From assembly GCF_004137255.1 (NCBI RefSeq), contig NZ_SDWT01000003.1:62001-126000 (forward strand): a stretch of DNA of 64,000 bases, given 5' to 3'. This DNA comes from Nocardioides oleivorans. GTDB lineage: Bacteria > Actinomycetota > Actinomycetes > Propionibacteriales > Nocardioidaceae. The notes under the pieces are model-generated. The model did no database searches and was not told the origin of the DNA. It was given only the letters and a program-made list of their open reading frames with translations. The translations under genes were made by a program, and so were the position numbers. This document shows positions 9,301-18,723 of the stretch, one piece after another (position 1 is the stretch's first letter; every line of letters begins with the position of its first letter).

Positions 9301-10159
9301 TCTCCTCGTAGGCGGTCCAGAAGGCGGCGAAGTCCATCGCCTCGGCACCCTTGATGCTCGGCACGAGCAGCTGGCGGGTGCCGTCGGGCTTCTGCATGTC
9401 GATCGCGAGGCCGAGGTTGATGTGCGCCGGCGTGATCAGGTTGGGCTTGCCGTCCACGACCTCGAAGCCGACGTTCATCTCCGGCATCGAGCGCAGGGCA
9501 CGGACGAGCGCGTAGCCGATGAGGTGGGTGAACGACACCTTGCCGCCACGGGCGCGGGCGAGGTGGTTGTTGATGACGGTGCGGTTGTCCCAGAGCAGCT
9601 TCACCGGGACCGAGCGCACGGAGGTCGCGGTCGGGACCGTCAACGAGGCGTCCATGTTGGCCGCGGTGCGGGCCGGGGCGCCGCGCAGCACGGTGTAGGT
9701 CGGCTCGTCGCTCGCCTGCGTCGGAGCGGCGGGCTTGGCGTCCTTGGCGAGGGGGGTGGCGGTGCCCTTGGCGGGCTCGTCGGCCTGCGCGACGGGGCGC
9801 GGGGTGGACTTCGCGGGGGACTTCGCGGCGGCGGCAGCCGGGGCCGGCTCTGCGGCCTTCGCGGGGGCGGCGGCGGGCGCGGGTGCCGCAGCCTTCGCGG
9901 GAGCGGCGGCGGCCGGAGCCGGGGCTGCGGCCTTCGCGGGAGCCTTCGCGGGAGCGGCAGCCGGGGCCGGCGCGGCGGCGGGATCAGCCGCGGGGGCGCT
10001 CCCGTTGCCGAAGTACTTCACCCACTCCGGGCCCACGCTCGCGGGGTCCTTGTCGTACTGCTCCTTCATCTCCTCCACGAGCCACTCGTTGGCTCCCAGG
10101 TCAGAAGACGGAGCAACCGAGGACTGGTTGCCGGACGGCCCGTTCGGGGACTGCGCCAC
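6317..10159 (-). CDS. kgd: multifunctional 2-oxoglutarate decarboxylase/dehydrogenase E2-E1 (Kgd/OdhA type)
   Basis: This 1280-residue fusion enzyme catalyses the 2-oxoglutarate step of the TCA cycle. It begins with a short E1 N-terminal helix segment ([17 protein letters not shown]), then an Ala/Pro/Lys linker (about residues 45-130), an E2 succinyltransferase domain with the catalytic His in [14 protein letters not shown] near 365, and a thiamine-diphosphate E1 domain with [21 protein letters not shown] near 690 and INNQVGFTT. No lipoyl domain is present, as in other actinobacterial Kgd proteins, so it depends on lipoyl domains supplied elsewhere. GTG 10159 is chosen because GAAAGAGGCG lies upstream; ATG 10186 or 10204 are alternatives. 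The DUF6104-like gene follows. Confidence 0.95.
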   Translation of the reverse strand: MAQSPNGPSGNQSSVAPSSDLGANEWLVEEMKEQYDKDPASVGPEWVKYFGNGSAPAADPAAAPAPAAAPAKAPAKAAAPAPAAAAPAKAAAPAPAAAPAKAAEPAPAAAAAKSPAKSTPRPVAQADEPAKGTATPLAKDAKPAAPTQASDEPTYTVLRGAPARTAANMDASLTVPTATSVRSVPVKLLWDNRTVINNHLARARGGKVSFTHLIGYALVRALRSMPEMNVGFEVVDGKPNLITPAHINLGLAIDMQKPDGTRQLLVPSIKGAEAMDFAAFWTAYEEMVRKARDGKLTVADFQGTTISLTNPGGIGTVHSVPRLMAGQGAIIGVGAMEYPPEWQGASDEAINRNAISKAMTLTSTYDHRVIQGAQSGEFLKRVHGLLLGENDFYDEIFRSLRIPYEPIRWSRDVVASHDDDIVKQARILELIHAYRVRGHLMADTDPLEYRQRSHPDLEVESHGLTLWDLDREFATGSFGGEGRRFMKLRNILGILRDSYCRTTGIEYMHIMDPEQRKWIQERVEQPHVKPPREEQLRILLKLNQAEAFETFLQTKFVGQKRFSLEGGETTIPLVDEICEAAAEAGLDEVTIGMAHRGRLNMLANIVGKKYSQIFREFEGNIDPRTVQGSGDVKYHLGAEGEFVAGSGDKIKVSVAANPSHLEAVNPVLEGIARAKQDILDQGEKFPVLPLLVHGDAAFAGQGVVAETLNLSQLRGYRTGGTVHVVINNQVGFTTAPGSSRSSLYATDVARMVQAPIFHVNGDDPEACIRVARLAFDYRQAFKKDVVIDLVCYRRRGHNEGDDPSYTQPLMYDLIEQKRSVRKLYTESLIGRGDITIEEAEQVLKDYQQQLERVFTEVREASSEAPTEWTTVPDYPDKPAGDFSTAVTQEVLKRIADSYVTPPDDFTVHPKVMPQLQRRSAAISAGPIDWGTGEILAFGSLLMEGRPVRLAGQDSRRGTFVSRFATIIDRVNADEWTPLTNLTDDQAKFHVYDSLLSEYAALGFEYGYSVARPEALVLWEAQFGDFVNGAQTVIDEFISAGETKWRQQSGVVLLLPHGYEGQGPDHSSARIERFLTMSAEDAMVVAQPSTPASYFHLLRSHSLGEEHRPLIVFTPKSMLKRKEAASQPADFVGDTTFRPFIGDAMFDDGEADPAQVETLIMCSGRVTWDLMVERAKRENGSTFAIGRVERLYPNPLAEIRAEIAKYPNLKAIRWVQDEPRNMGPWPHYQLNVWPELDQVVEPITRPSSASPSVGTVKRHVEEQKTLLDAAFESPRGSGTDY

Positions 10160-10279
10160 GCTTGTTTCGCCTCTTTCAGATCTCATCGCGCAAGGGTGTG
10201 ACAACTGTGCCTATCAAGGCGCCCACAAGGCTAGTCGCACACGCACGCAAATGCAGGGGCGGGCTCGTCCTTTGAGGCA

Positions 10280-10296
10280 TGGTGTGGGCCACACCA
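10280..10296. promoter_or_regulatory. inverted repeat in kgd / lipoprotein intergenic region
   Basis: TGGTGTGG and CCACACCA form perfect 8-base arms around one central G, 24 bases before the lipoprotein start. It is in the divergent region shared with kgd, so it could be an operator for either gene. No regulator can be assigned. Confidence 0.4.
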
Positions 10297-10319
10297 GATC
10301 CGTACCTGTCGGAGACGTC

Positions 10320-10940
10320 ATGCCAAGCAGCTCGTGGGCACGCCGCTGCGCCGGACTCGCGCTTGCCCTCCTCGTCCTTCCCACCACCTCCCTGGGCCTC
10401 GTCGCCTGCCAGTCCGAGGTCGACCCGTCGGCCTCCTCGCCGGAGCGGCCCAGCCGCGACGACGCGCAGGCCACCCTCGCCTCGCACCCGGTCGAGACGC
10501 GGACCAGGATCCACCGGGTCTTCGGCCGACTGCCCGACGCGCGCCGCAAGGCCGTCCGCGCGCAGGTCGGCTCGGTCGTCGACGCCTGGTGGGAGGCGTC
10601 GTACCTCGGCGGCAGCTATCCGCGCTCCGACTTCCCGCAGGCGTTCCCCGGCTTCACGAAGGCCGCCGAGAGGCGCGCCCGCTCCGACAAGGCCCTGCTG
10701 ACCAACCAGACGCAGGGCCCGCGCATCGACTCGGTGAGCGCCAGGCACCGCATGATCGCGCTCGACATCCTCGCCACCGACCGGCAGGCGCGGTCGGCGA
10801 CCGCGTCCTTCGTCCTGAAGTTCGAGACCGGTGGTGAGCTGGTCGGCACGACCACCGTCCGCGGCCGGCTCTTCCTGGTCCGCCGCGACGGCGAGTGGCG
10901 GATCTTCGGCTACGACGTCGCGAAGGGATCGACCCGATGA
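10320..10940 (+). CDS. putative lipoprotein, partner of LCP protein
   Basis: This 206-residue protein begins with a basic stretch, a hydrophobic signal segment (LALALLVLPTTSLGLVAC) and a lipobox LVAC ending at about residue 30, so it is probably exported and lipid-anchored. The mature part has no domain I recognise. It contains a dispersed charged region followed by alternating strands near the C-terminus (FVLKFETGGELVGTT...FLVRRDGEWRIFGYDV), similar in character to small extracytoplasmic NTF2-like folds. GGAG at 10311 precedes ATG 10320. Its stop overlaps the LCP start (ATGA), suggesting a joint role at the cell envelope. Confidence 0.75.
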   Translation: MPSSSWARRCAGLALALLVLPTTSLGLVACQSEVDPSASSPERPSRDDAQATLASHPVETRTRIHRVFGRLPDARRKAVRAQVGSVVDAWWEASYLGGSYPRSDFPQAFPGFTKAAERRARSDKALLTNQTQGPRIDSVSARHRMIALDILATDRQARSATASFVLKFETGGELVGTTTVRGRLFLVRRDGEWRIFGYDVAKGSTR

Positions 10941-11872
10941 GCACCCACCTCCAGCCGACCGCCGTACGACGACTGCGCCGGGGCGCGAAGGCGCTCGTCC
11001 TCGCAGGGGTCCTGGCCGTCACGGCGCTCGTGGTGCCGCAGTCGGCGGTGCAGCCGACCGACGTCGCACTCGTGAAGATCCGCCACGCCCAGGGGGTCGC
11101 GGTCGGCAGCGAGGACGTCGTGTGGATCCTCGCCGTGGGCTCCGACGCCCGGCCGGGCGAGGTGATGACCCGCTCGCGCGGCGACGCGCTGCAGCTCGTC
11201 GGCATCAACACGCGCACCGGGTCCGCGACCGCGATCGGCGTGCCGCGCGACTCGTGGGTCGCGATCCCCGGCCACGGCCGGGAGAAGATCAACTCGGCCC
11301 TCTACTTCGCCGGACCGCGCGGCATGGCGGGCGCGATGCGCAACCTGGTCGGGATCGAGCCCGACTACGTCATGGTGACCCGGTTCCCGTTCTTCGAGGA
11401 CATGGTCGACGACATCGGTGGCATCACCGTGGCCAACCCGCGCCGCTTCTCCGACCCCTACCTGAAGAAGGAGGGCTTCGCGAAGGGCCGGATCCACCTC
11501 AACGGCTACAACGCGATGGCCTTCTCCCGGATCCGCAAGGGACTCGCAGGCGGCGACTTCGACCGCTCGGCCAACCAGCAGCGCACGCTGCGCGGCATCC
11601 ACGCCCGGATCCGCTCGCAGGCGTCGAGGCCCGGCTTCATCGAGCGCGGCGTGATGACGGTGATGGAGCACATGGACACCAACGCCTCGCCCGGTGAGCT
11701 GTTCGAGCTCGCCCAGGCGGTCGCGCAGGTCGACCCGTCGAGGATCACCACCTGCGTGGTGCAGGGCCGGGTCGGCTACGTCGGCGCGGCCAGCGTGGTC
11801 TTCCCCGACATGGCTCAGGCCCGCCGGCTCGGCCGCGACGCCCGCGGCGACGCGGCCCTGGGGCACTGCTGA
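10937..11872 (+). CDS. LytR-CpsA-Psr (LCP) family protein
   Basis: This 311-residue envelope protein has one N-terminal membrane segment after a basic start, then an LCP domain. Family hallmarks are SDARPGEVMTRSRGDAL, the VPRDSWVAIPGHGREKINSAL block with the conserved arginines and lysine, and the DFDRSANQQR segment. LCP enzymes transfer undecaprenyl-linked glycopolymers to peptidoglycan. The C-terminus is short and lacks the LytR_C extension found in some paralogues. It overlaps the upstream lipoprotein gene by four bases and is followed by a hairpin. Confidence 0.88.
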   Translation: MSTHLQPTAVRRLRRGAKALVLAGVLAVTALVVPQSAVQPTDVALVKIRHAQGVAVGSEDVVWILAVGSDARPGEVMTRSRGDALQLVGINTRTGSATAIGVPRDSWVAIPGHGREKINSALYFAGPRGMAGAMRNLVGIEPDYVMVTRFPFFEDMVDDIGGITVANPRRFSDPYLKKEGFAKGRIHLNGYNAMAFSRIRKGLAGGDFDRSANQQRTLRGIHARIRSQASRPGFIERGVMTVMEHMDTNASPGELFELAQAVAQVDPSRITTCVVQGRVGYVGAASVVFPDMAQARRLGRDARGDAALGHC

Positions 11873-11891
11873 AACCGAGGGACGGACGCGA

Positions 11892-11922
11892 CGTCGGGTC
11901 ACACCCCATGGCTGACCCGACG
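11892..11922. terminator. hairpin between convergent genes
   Basis: CGTCGGGTCA (11892-11901) pairs perfectly with TGACCCGACG (11913-11922) around an 11-base loop. It sits between the LCP gene and the convergent secreted-protein gene and could end both transcripts. There is no U-tract. Confidence 0.5.
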
Positions 11923-11978
11923 CCGCTGCTCGTGAACTCTACGGTCGATGCCCAGATCACGCGCCCGGGCAGGCGGCC

Positions 11979-13403
11979 CTACTTGGCGTAGATCCGTCCG
12001 GCCGTCCGGGCCAGGTCGATGACGACGGCCTCGGAGTAGAGCGTGATCCGCAGGGCGATCACCTGCGAGCCGCGGTAGCCCGTGTCGACCAGCTGCCGCT
12101 GGATCTCACCGATGCCGTTGGGCAGCTCGACGACCTCGCCCGGGGCCGGGACGGGGACGGCCTGCCCGCCGACGGTGATCGCACCGATCGCCGTCGAGAT
12201 CTTCGAGGTCACCCGCTTGCCGGTCTTCTGGCGCATCGCCGCACGCGAGCTGACGTCGGAGACGACCAGCTGCGCGCTCGGGATCGAGACCGAGGAGATG
12301 GCCGTGCGGGACCACCCCTTCGCCACCTTCTTCGCCTTCATCTGGTCGCCGTTGACCTGGTAGGTCACGCCGTCGAGCAGCACCGGGACGGGCACCAGCT
12401 GGCTGGCGGCGGCGACCCGGTAGGTCTGGGTCCTCCCGCGCGATCCCTGGCAGGGGAGCGCCTTGTGCTGGACGTTGCCGAAGCGCAGGGCGCCCTGGAG
12501 CGCCTGGTAGTCCATCGCCGTCCCGCCGGAGCGGAAGACGCCGACCGGGGCGGGCCCGCCCATGCGCACCCGGGCCGTACCGAGCTCGACGAGCTGGCGG
12601 CGCTCGCCCGCGGTCACGTCGATGCGCAGGGCCGAGGCCTGCGACTGGGCGTTGTTCGCGTTGGCGCGGCCGTTCTCGTAGCCGAGCGCGATGCTGCCCA
12701 GGCCGGGGATCTGGATCGGCTCGGTCACGTCGCTGAGCACCTGGAAGACCTGCTGGGCGGCCTGCTGGGTGCCGGTGAACACGGTGTCGGTGACCTGGTC
12801 CAGCGGCGCCAGCAGCTGCTGGAGCTCGGGCGGCAGGCTCTCGACGAGGGTGTTGTCGAGGAGCTCGAGCGAGATGCTCGCGAAGGTGAAGCTCTCCGCG
12901 TGGCCGTAGCCCTGCGGGGTGTTGAAGGCCTCGGCCGTGGTCTGCAGGCCCTTGATCACGAGCTTCGGCGTGGTGAGCGGTCCGACCGTGCCGCCGATCG
13001 TGATGTCGCCGATGGTGTTGGTCCCACGGACGCCGTGCTGGTTGCCGCTGGCGTAGGTCTCGGTGCGGCTGGTGCTCGCCGAGACGTGGATCAGCGGGTT
13101 GTCCGGCACGGACGCGACGCTCGTCCTCTCCACCACCTGGCCGACGGCGCGGGTGCAGAGCTGCTGGGCGTGGGCGTCCTTGAGGTTGAGCGCCTCGACG
13201 CTGTCGGTCACCAGCTTCACGCCGTAGACGTCGCCGCGGTAGCCGAAGTCGCTGAGCTGGGCGGCCTGCGCCGCGCGCTCCGCGGTGGCCGCCGGCACGG
13301 CGGACGCGGAGCCGCCGGTGAGTGCGAGGCCGGCGGTGAGGCCGAGCGCGGTGGCCCGGACTGCGAGGGCGCCGCCGAGTCGGCGCCTGGTCGTGCTGTT
13401 CAT
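11979..13403 (-). CDS. secreted protein, choice-of-anchor P-like
   Basis: This 474-residue protein has a Sec signal peptide (basic start, hydrophobic core, SASA near residue 35) and then a long strand-rich region of two related halves. Each half carries strings such as FGYRGDVYGVKL / GYRGSQVIALRI and repeated short strands ending in VVERT or VIDL. This matches the group annotated as choice-of-anchor P proteins in actinobacteria, whose function is not known. No sortase motif or C-terminal membrane helix is visible. ATG 13403 has GGGAGGG upstream. Confidence 0.7.
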   Translation of the reverse strand: MNSTTRRRLGGALAVRATALGLTAGLALTGGSASAVPAATAERAAQAAQLSDFGYRGDVYGVKLVTDSVEALNLKDAHAQQLCTRAVGQVVERTSVASVPDNPLIHVSASTSRTETYASGNQHGVRGTNTIGDITIGGTVGPLTTPKLVIKGLQTTAEAFNTPQGYGHAESFTFASISLELLDNTLVESLPPELQQLLAPLDQVTDTVFTGTQQAAQQVFQVLSDVTEPIQIPGLGSIALGYENGRANANNAQSQASALRIDVTAGERRQLVELGTARVRMGGPAPVGVFRSGGTAMDYQALQGALRFGNVQHKALPCQGSRGRTQTYRVAAASQLVPVPVLLDGVTYQVNGDQMKAKKVAKGWSRTAISSVSIPSAQLVVSDVSSRAAMRQKTGKRVTSKISTAIGAITVGGQAVPVPAPGEVVELPNGIGEIQRQLVDTGYRGSQVIALRITLYSEAVVIDLARTAGRIYAK

Positions 13404-13520
13404 CGTTCCCTCCCGAGGGTGCGGGGGAGACGTGCTGGCCCGGACCGTCAGGTGACCGGCGGGTAACTCCCTCGTCCAGCCCAACGAGACGACCGCCACA
13501 GGGTCACGCCCTGCGGCGGT

Positions 13521-13556
13521 CTGGGTCGATCTGGGTCGATCTGGGTCGATCTGGGT
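13521..13556. repeat. 10-bp tandem repeat next to tRNA-Arg
   Basis: CTGGGTCGAT occurs three times in a row (13521-13550) and a fourth partial copy CTGGGT runs into the tRNA 3' end (CCA complement at 13556). It lies immediately downstream of the tRNA. Confidence 0.8.
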
Positions 13557-13631
13557 GGTGCCTCCGGCAGGATTCGAACCTGCGGCACCTGGTACCGGAA
13601 ACCAGTGCTCTATCCCCTGAGCTACGGAGGC
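13556..13631 (-). tRNA. tRNA-Arg (anticodon CCG)
   Basis: The minus strand folds into a standard cloverleaf: acceptor GCCTCCG/CGGAGGC, D arm GCTC/GAGC, anticodon stem CTGGT/ACCAG with loop TTCCGGT (anticodon CCG), and T arm GCAGG/CCTGC with loop TTCGAAT. The discriminator A is followed by an encoded CCA. It decodes CGG, a common arginine codon at this G+C content. Confidence 0.96.
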
Positions 13632-13726
13632 CAGCCCCTTCCCGGGCAGGCCCGGTCCAGCGCGCGGTGAAGACTACCGGTCGGGGGACGAGGTCGTGAA
13701 ACCGCCTCGCCCGACGTCGTACGCCG

Positions 13727-14224
13727 TCAGCGCAGGGCCAGCGAGCCGGACGTGTCGGCGGCGAAGGGGAGTGCGTCGTGCTCGGCGATGCGGGCGTCCA
13801 TCTTCTCGGCGACGTCAGCCGGCCACGGTGCCGTGCGCCGGGTCTTGAGGTCGATGTGGAGGAAGATCTCCTCGACCACGCACGCGACCTCCTTCTCGGT
13901 CTCGTCGAGCAGGTAGATGAGCGCGTGCGCCGCGCGCTCCGAGCGGCCGAGCAGGCGGACGCGGGCCGACATCGTGTCGCCCGTCTGCAGCTCGTTGATG
14001 TAGGTGACGTGGTGCTCGGCGGTGAAGCACGCCTGCTGGTGGGTCAGCGGCCACATCTGCGGGATGCCGACCTCGACGAGCGACTCGTCGAGGCCCTCGC
14101 TGGCGATGCCGACGTAGTGGCGGACGTTCAGGTGGCCGTTGATGTCCTCGAAGGGCATCGGCACGGGCTGCTCGACGTAGGCCGGGAGGGCGATCAGCTG
14201 GTCGTAGGTGGGGTGCGTCGTCAC
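13727..14224 (-). CDS. acyl-CoA thioesterase, hotdog fold
   Basis: This 165-residue protein resembles 4-hydroxybenzoyl-CoA/YbgC-type thioesterases. The N-terminal part reads MPFEDINGHLNVRHYVGIA, with the aspartate and histidine placed as in the family active-site region (D-x-x-x-H-x-N), and a FTAEHHVTYINEL strand follows. It should hydrolyse acyl-CoA thioesters; chain length is unknown. The start is taken as GTG 14224 because TATGGT lies seven bases upstream, implying a leaderless mRNA; an ATG at 14236 would add four residues. It is divergent from argS. Confidence 0.82.
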   Translation of the reverse strand: MTTHPTYDQLIALPAYVEQPVPMPFEDINGHLNVRHYVGIASEGLDESLVEVGIPQMWPLTHQQACFTAEHHVTYINELQTGDTMSARVRLLGRSERAAHALIYLLDETEKEVACVVEEIFLHIDLKTRRTAPWPADVAEKMDARIAEHDALPFAADTSGSLALR

Positions 14225-14231
14225 AGCCCGA

Positions 14232-14237
14232 ACCATA
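14232..14237 (-). promoter_or_regulatory. candidate -10 box (TATGGT) of the thioesterase gene
   Basis: TATGGT on the minus strand is seven bases before GTG 14224 and overlaps the alternative ATG 14236, which favours the GTG as the true start. Confidence 0.5.
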
Positions 14238-14305
14238 GGGCAGGCCGGGCACGGCGACGGTGGCCACGGCGTGAAACCGGTTCGGTCGGTGGCAGGCGCC
14301 GCCGA

Positions 14306-14311
14306 TAGGCT
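14306..14311 (+). promoter_or_regulatory. candidate -10 box (TAGGCT) of argS
   Basis: TAGGCT is six bases before GTG 14318, and no ribosome-binding site is present, so the argS operon is probably transcribed without a leader. Confidence 0.55.
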
Positions 14312-14317
14312 TGCCCG

Positions 14318-15988
14318 GTGAATCCCGATCAGCTCTCCGAGACCATCGTCGACGTGCTGGGAGCCCTCGTGGCCGACGGCGCGATCACGCTTCCTGACGG
14401 CGTGCCGACCCAGGTCACGGTGGAGCGACCGCGGCAGAAGGGGCACGGCGACTACGCCACGAACGTCGCGATGCAGCTGGCCAAGAAGGCCGGGACCAAC
14501 CCGCGCGCCTTCGCCGACCTCGTGGCCGACCGGCTGCGGGCCTCCGCCGGCATCGGCGAGGTCGAGGTCGCCGGTCCCGGCTTCCTCAACGTGAGCGTCG
14601 AGGCGGGCGCCCAGGGGCAGGTCGCGGCCGACATCGTGGCGGCCGGGTCGTCGTACGGCTCCGCGACGAGGCTCGCGGGCGAGAAGATCAACGTCGAGTT
14701 CGTCTCGGCTAACCCCACCGGCCCGCTGCACCTCGGCGGCACCCGCTGGGCCGCCGTCGGCGACGCGCTGGTCCGGGTGCTCCAGTTCTCCGGCGCCGAG
14801 GTCACCCGGGAGTACTACTTCAACGACCACGGTGCGCAGATCGACCGGTTCTCCGGCTCGCTCCTGGCGTCCGCGCGCGGTCGTGACGTGCCGGAGGACG
14901 GCTACGGCGGCGACTACATCAGCGAGATCGCCGACCAGGTCATCGCCAAGCGCCCCGACGTCACCGACCTGCCCGACGGCGAGGCGCAGGAGGTCTTCCG
15001 CGAGGTCGGGGTCAACCTGATGTTCGAGGAGATCAAGTCCGACCTCCACGACTTCGGGGTCGACTTCGACGTCTACTTCCACGAGAAGTCGCTCCACGAC
15101 TCCGGGGCGGTCGAGCGCGCCATCGAGCGCCTCACCGAGATGGGCAACACCTACACCGAGGACGGCGCGCTGTGGCTGCGCACGGAGAAGTACGGCGACG
15201 ACAAGGACCGGGTGATCGTGCGGTCCAACGGCACCCCCGCCTACATCTCCGGTGACCTCGGCTACTACCTCGACAAGCGCGAGCGTGGCTTCGACCGGTG
15301 CTTCATCCTGCTCGGCGCCGACCACCACGGCTACGTCGGCCGGATGATGGCGATGTGCGCCGCCTTCGGCGACACGCCGCGGCAGAACCTCGAGATCCTC
15401 ATCGGCCAGATGGTCAACCTGCTCCAGGACGGCCAGCCGGTGCGGATGTCCAAGCGCGCCGGGACGGTCATCTCGATGAACGACCTCGTCGAGGCGATCG
15501 GGGTGGACGCCTCGCGCTACGTGCTGGCGCGCTACACCAACGACACCACGATCGACATCGACCTCGAGCTCTGGGCGAGGCAGTCCAACGACAACCCGGT
15601 CTACTACGTGCAGTACGCCCACGCGCGCACGTGCCGGATGGCGGAGAACGCCAAGCAGCTCGGCATGCAGCTCCCCGGCGCCGACTTCGATCCCTCGCTG
15701 CTCGCGCACGAGCGCGACGGCGAGCTGCTGCGGGCGCTGGCCGAGTTCCCACGCGTGGTGGCCAGCGCCGCCGACCTGCGCGAGCCGCACCGCATCGCGC
15801 GCTACCTCGAGGACACCGCGTCGGTCTTCAACAAGTGGTACGACACCAAGGAGTGCCGGATGCTGCCGCAGGGCGACGAGCCCGTCGGACCGGCCAACCT
15901 GGCGCGCCTCGTGCTCGTCCACGCCACGCAGACGGTCCTCGCCAACGGGCTGGGCCTGCTCGGCGTCTCCGCGCCCGAGAGGATGTGA
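14318..15988 (+). CDS. argS: arginyl-tRNA synthetase
   Basis: This 556-residue class I synthetase charges tRNA-Arg. The N-terminal arginyl-specific domain is followed by the signature [14 protein letters not shown] (HIGH-equivalent, near residue 130), the KMSKS-equivalent MSKRAGT near 375 and a C-terminal anticodon-binding helical domain. Its length is typical for the actinobacterial form. It starts at GTG 14318 without a Shine-Dalgarno site. lysA begins six bases after its stop, as in many actinobacteria, and a tRNA-Arg gene lies 0.7 kb upstream on the other strand. Confidence 0.97.
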   Translation: MNPDQLSETIVDVLGALVADGAITLPDGVPTQVTVERPRQKGHGDYATNVAMQLAKKAGTNPRAFADLVADRLRASAGIGEVEVAGPGFLNVSVEAGAQGQVAADIVAAGSSYGSATRLAGEKINVEFVSANPTGPLHLGGTRWAAVGDALVRVLQFSGAEVTREYYFNDHGAQIDRFSGSLLASARGRDVPEDGYGGDYISEIADQVIAKRPDVTDLPDGEAQEVFREVGVNLMFEEIKSDLHDFGVDFDVYFHEKSLHDSGAVERAIERLTEMGNTYTEDGALWLRTEKYGDDKDRVIVRSNGTPAYISGDLGYYLDKRERGFDRCFILLGADHHGYVGRMMAMCAAFGDTPRQNLEILIGQMVNLLQDGQPVRMSKRAGTVISMNDLVEAIGVDASRYVLARYTNDTTIDIDLELWARQSNDNPVYYVQYAHARTCRMAENAKQLGMQLPGADFDPSLLAHERDGELLRALAEFPRVVASAADLREPHRIARYLEDTASVFNKWYDTKECRMLPQGDEPVGPANLARLVLVHATQTVLANGLGLLGVSAPERM

Positions 15989-15994
15989 GCGGCC

Positions 15995-17413
15995 GTGCCG
16001 ACCGCCCACCCCTCCGGCTGGGCGCACGCCGACGGTGCCCTGTCCGCCCATCGACCGGGGGGACCGAACTGGCTGCGTGAGCCGGCCGACCCGAACGTCC
16101 TCGTCGACCACCTCTGGTCGCAGACCGCGGTCAAGGCCGACGGCGTGCTGAGCGTCGGGGGAGTGCCGCTGCCCGAGCTGGTGCGCGAGCACGGCTCACC
16201 GGCGTACGTCCTCGACGAGGCCGACTTCCGGGCGCGGGCCGGCGCCTTCCGCGACGCGTTCGCCGCCTACGACGTCTACTACGCCGGCAAGGCGTTCCTC
16301 AGCACCACCGTCGCGCGGTGGCTGGAGGAGGAGGGGCTCTCGCTCGACGTCTGCTCCGGCGGTGAGCTGACCGTCGCCGAGCGCGCCGGCTTCCCGATGG
16401 CGAAGGTCGGCTTCCACGGCAACAACAAGACCCTCGGCGAGCTCGAGCGGGCCGTCGAGCTCGGGGTCGGCCGGATCATCGTGGACTCGTTCCACGAGAT
16501 CGAGCGGCTGGCCGCCGTCACCACCGAGCTCGGCCGCACCACCGGGGTGATGGTGCGGGTGACCGCCGGCGTCGAGGCGCACACGCACGAGTACATCGCC
16601 ACCGCCCACGAGGACCAGAAGTTCGGCTTCTCGATCGCGAGCGGCGACGCCCTCGAGGCGGTGCGTCGCGTGCACGCCGCCCCGGGCCTGCGGCTGCTCG
16701 GGCTGCACTCGCACATCGGCAGCCAGATCTTCGACACCTCCGGCTTCGAGGTCGCCGCCCGCCGCGTGCTCGCGCTCCACGCCCGGGTCGGCGAGGAGCT
16801 CGGCGTCGAGATGCCCGAGATGGACCTCGGCGGTGGCTTCGGCATCGCCTACACCACCCAGGACGACCCGTCCGACCCCTCGCGGCTCGCCACCGAGATC
16901 ACCACGATCGTCGAGCACGAGTGCCGCGCCCTCGGGGTGGCCGAGCCGCGGCTCTCCATCGAGCCCGGTCGCGCGATCGTCGGCCCGGCGATGTGCACCG
17001 TCTACGAGGTCGGCACGGTCAAGGAGGTCGCCCTCGACGGCGGCGCCCGTCGTTCCTACGTCTCGGTCGACGGCGGGATGAGCGACAACATCCGCACCGC
17101 CCTCTACGACGCCGACTACTCCGCCACGATCGCCTCCCGCGACTCCGGGGCCAGCCCGACGCTGTCGCGGGTGGTGGGCAAGCACTGCGAGGCCGGGGAC
17201 ATCGTCGTCAAGGACGAGTTCCTGCCCGGCGACGTGCGTCCCGGGGACCTCGTCGCGGTGCCGGGAACGGGCGCCTACTGCAGATCCATGGCCTCCAACT
17301 ACAACCACGCGCTGCGTCCTCCGGTGATCGGAGTTCGGGACGGGAAGACTTTCACCGTGTTGCGACGAGAGACTGTCGCCGACCTGTTGGCGACCGATGT
17401 GGGTGTTTCTTGA
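15995..17413 (+). CDS. lysA: diaminopimelate decarboxylase
   Basis: This 472-residue PLP enzyme converts meso-diaminopimelate to L-lysine. The PLP lysine lies in YYAGKAFL near residue 93, the glycine-rich phosphate site in DLGGGFGI near 280, and the C-terminal barrel holds GAYCRSMASNYN. It begins GTG 15995, six bases after argS, and its stop TGA overlaps the ATG of hom. It heads the aspartate-family amino acid segment of this operon. Confidence 0.97.
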   Translation: MPTAHPSGWAHADGALSAHRPGGPNWLREPADPNVLVDHLWSQTAVKADGVLSVGGVPLPELVREHGSPAYVLDEADFRARAGAFRDAFAAYDVYYAGKAFLSTTVARWLEEEGLSLDVCSGGELTVAERAGFPMAKVGFHGNNKTLGELERAVELGVGRIIVDSFHEIERLAAVTTELGRTTGVMVRVTAGVEAHTHEYIATAHEDQKFGFSIASGDALEAVRRVHAAPGLRLLGLHSHIGSQIFDTSGFEVAARRVLALHARVGEELGVEMPEMDLGGGFGIAYTTQDDPSDPSRLATEITTIVEHECRALGVAEPRLSIEPGRAIVGPAMCTVYEVGTVKEVALDGGARRSYVSVDGGMSDNIRTALYDADYSATIASRDSGASPTLSRVVGKHCEAGDIVVKDEFLPGDVRPGDLVAVPGTGAYCRSMASNYNHALRPPVIGVRDGKTFTVLRRETVADLLATDVGVS

Positions 17414-18723
17414 TGAGTGAGGGTGCGAAGTCGCTCAAGGTGGCGGTGCTCGGCTGTGGTGCCGTGGGGTCCCAGGTGGTGCGGCTGCTGACCGAGCAGG
17501 CCGACGACCTGACGGCCCGGGTGGGTGCGCCGGTCGAGCTGGTGGGCGTCGCCGTACGCCGCCTCGACGCGCCCCGCGACGTCGAGGTGCCCGAGGGCCT
17601 GTTGACCACCGACGCCACCGGGCTGGTGTCCCGCGACGACGTCGACCTGGTCGTCGAGGTGATCGGCGGCATCGAGCCCGCGCGATCCCTCATCCTCGCC
17701 GCGCTGGAGAACGGCGCCAGCGTGGTCACCGCCAACAAGGCCCTGCTGGCCGAGGACGGCCCGACGCTCTTCGAGGCCGCGGCCAAGGCCGAGCGCGACC
17801 TCTACTACGAGGCCGCCGTCGCCGGCGCCATCCCGATCCTGCGCCCGCTGCGCGAGTCGCTCGCCGGTGACAAGGTGACCCGGGTCCTCGGCATCGTCAA
17901 CGGCACCACCAACTTCATCCTCGACAAGATGGACTCCTCCGGGGCGGGCTTCTCCGAGGCGCTGGAGGAGGCGCAGCAGCTCGGCTACGCCGAGGCCGAC
18001 CCGACTGCCGACGTGGAGGGCTTCGACGCCGCCGCGAAGGCCGCGATCCTGGCCAGCCTCGCCTTCCACTCGCGCGTCACCGCCTCCGACGTCTACCGCG
18101 AGGGGATCTCCGAGGTCACCGCCGCCGACGTGGCCAGCGCCCGCGACATGGGCTCGGTCGTCAAGCTGCTCGCGATCTGCGAGCTCCGGCCCGGACCCCA
18201 CGGCGACCAGGTCGCCGCCCGCGTCCACCCGGCCATGATCCCGCGCTCGCACCCGCTCGCCAGCGTCCGCGAGGCCTACAACGCGGTCTTCGTCGAGTCC
18301 GAGGCGGCCGGCCAGCTCATGTTCTACGGTCCCGGGGCCGGTGGCGCGCCGACCGCCAGCGCCGTGCTCGGCGACCTCGTCACCGTGGCCCGCAACCGCC
18401 TCGCCGGCACCCGCGGCGCGGGGGAGTCGGCGTACGCCGATCGCGCGGTGCAGCCGATGGGCGAGACCCGCACCCGCTACCACGTCGCCATCGACGTCGA
18501 CGACCGCGCGGGCGTGCTCGCGGCGGTCGCCAACGCCTTCGCCGACCACGACGTGTCGATCCAGACGGTCCGGCAGGAGGGCCGCGGGGCCGACGCCCAG
18601 CTCGTCGTCGTCTCGCACGCCGCCTCCGACGCCGCGCTCAGCGCGACCGTCGACCAGCTGCGCAACATGGACATCGTCCGCGAGGTCACCTCGGTGATGC
18701 GCGTCGAGGGAGGGGACGAGTGA
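17413..18723 (+). CDS. hom: homoserine dehydrogenase
   Basis: This 436-residue enzyme reduces aspartate semialdehyde to homoserine. It shows a Rossmann loop LGCGAVGS near residue 15, the catalytic region [11 protein letters not shown] near 165 and [17 protein letters not shown], and a C-terminal ACT domain (from about residue 355, [18 protein letters not shown]). The ACT domain is the expected site for threonine feedback. ATG 17413 overlaps the lysA stop by one base and the stop overlaps the thrC GTG by four. Confidence 0.97.
   Translation: MSEGAKSLKVAVLGCGAVGSQVVRLLTEQADDLTARVGAPVELVGVAVRRLDAPRDVEVPEGLLTTDATGLVSRDDVDLVVEVIGGIEPARSLILAALENGASVVTANKALLAEDGPTLFEAAAKAERDLYYEAAVAGAIPILRPLRESLAGDKVTRVLGIVNGTTNFILDKMDSSGAGFSEALEEAQQLGYAEADPTADVEGFDAAAKAAILASLAFHSRVTASDVYREGISEVTAADVASARDMGSVVKLLAICELRPGPHGDQVAARVHPAMIPRSHPLASVREAYNAVFVESEAAGQLMFYGPGAGGAPTASAVLGDLVTVARNRLAGTRGAGESAYADRAVQPMGETRTRYHVAIDVDDRAGVLAAVANAFADHDVSIQTVRQEGRGADAQLVVVSHAASDAALSATVDQLRNMDIVREVTSVMRVEGGDE

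Noticed and set aside
6191..10201. Open frame of 1336 codons opposite kgd on the plus strand
   Set aside because: The product is a low-complexity Leu/Arg/Asp/Gly/Val string with no domain. It mirrors the codon pattern of kgd, whose protein motifs are intact.
13521..13631. tRNA-Arg considered as an integration site of a mobile element
   Set aside because: No integrase, no second copy of the tRNA 3' end and no change in gene style are seen nearby.
13727..16192. Long minus-strand frame of 821 codons covering argS
   Set aside because: Only its last 165 codons look like a real protein (the thioesterase). The rest is antisense to argS.
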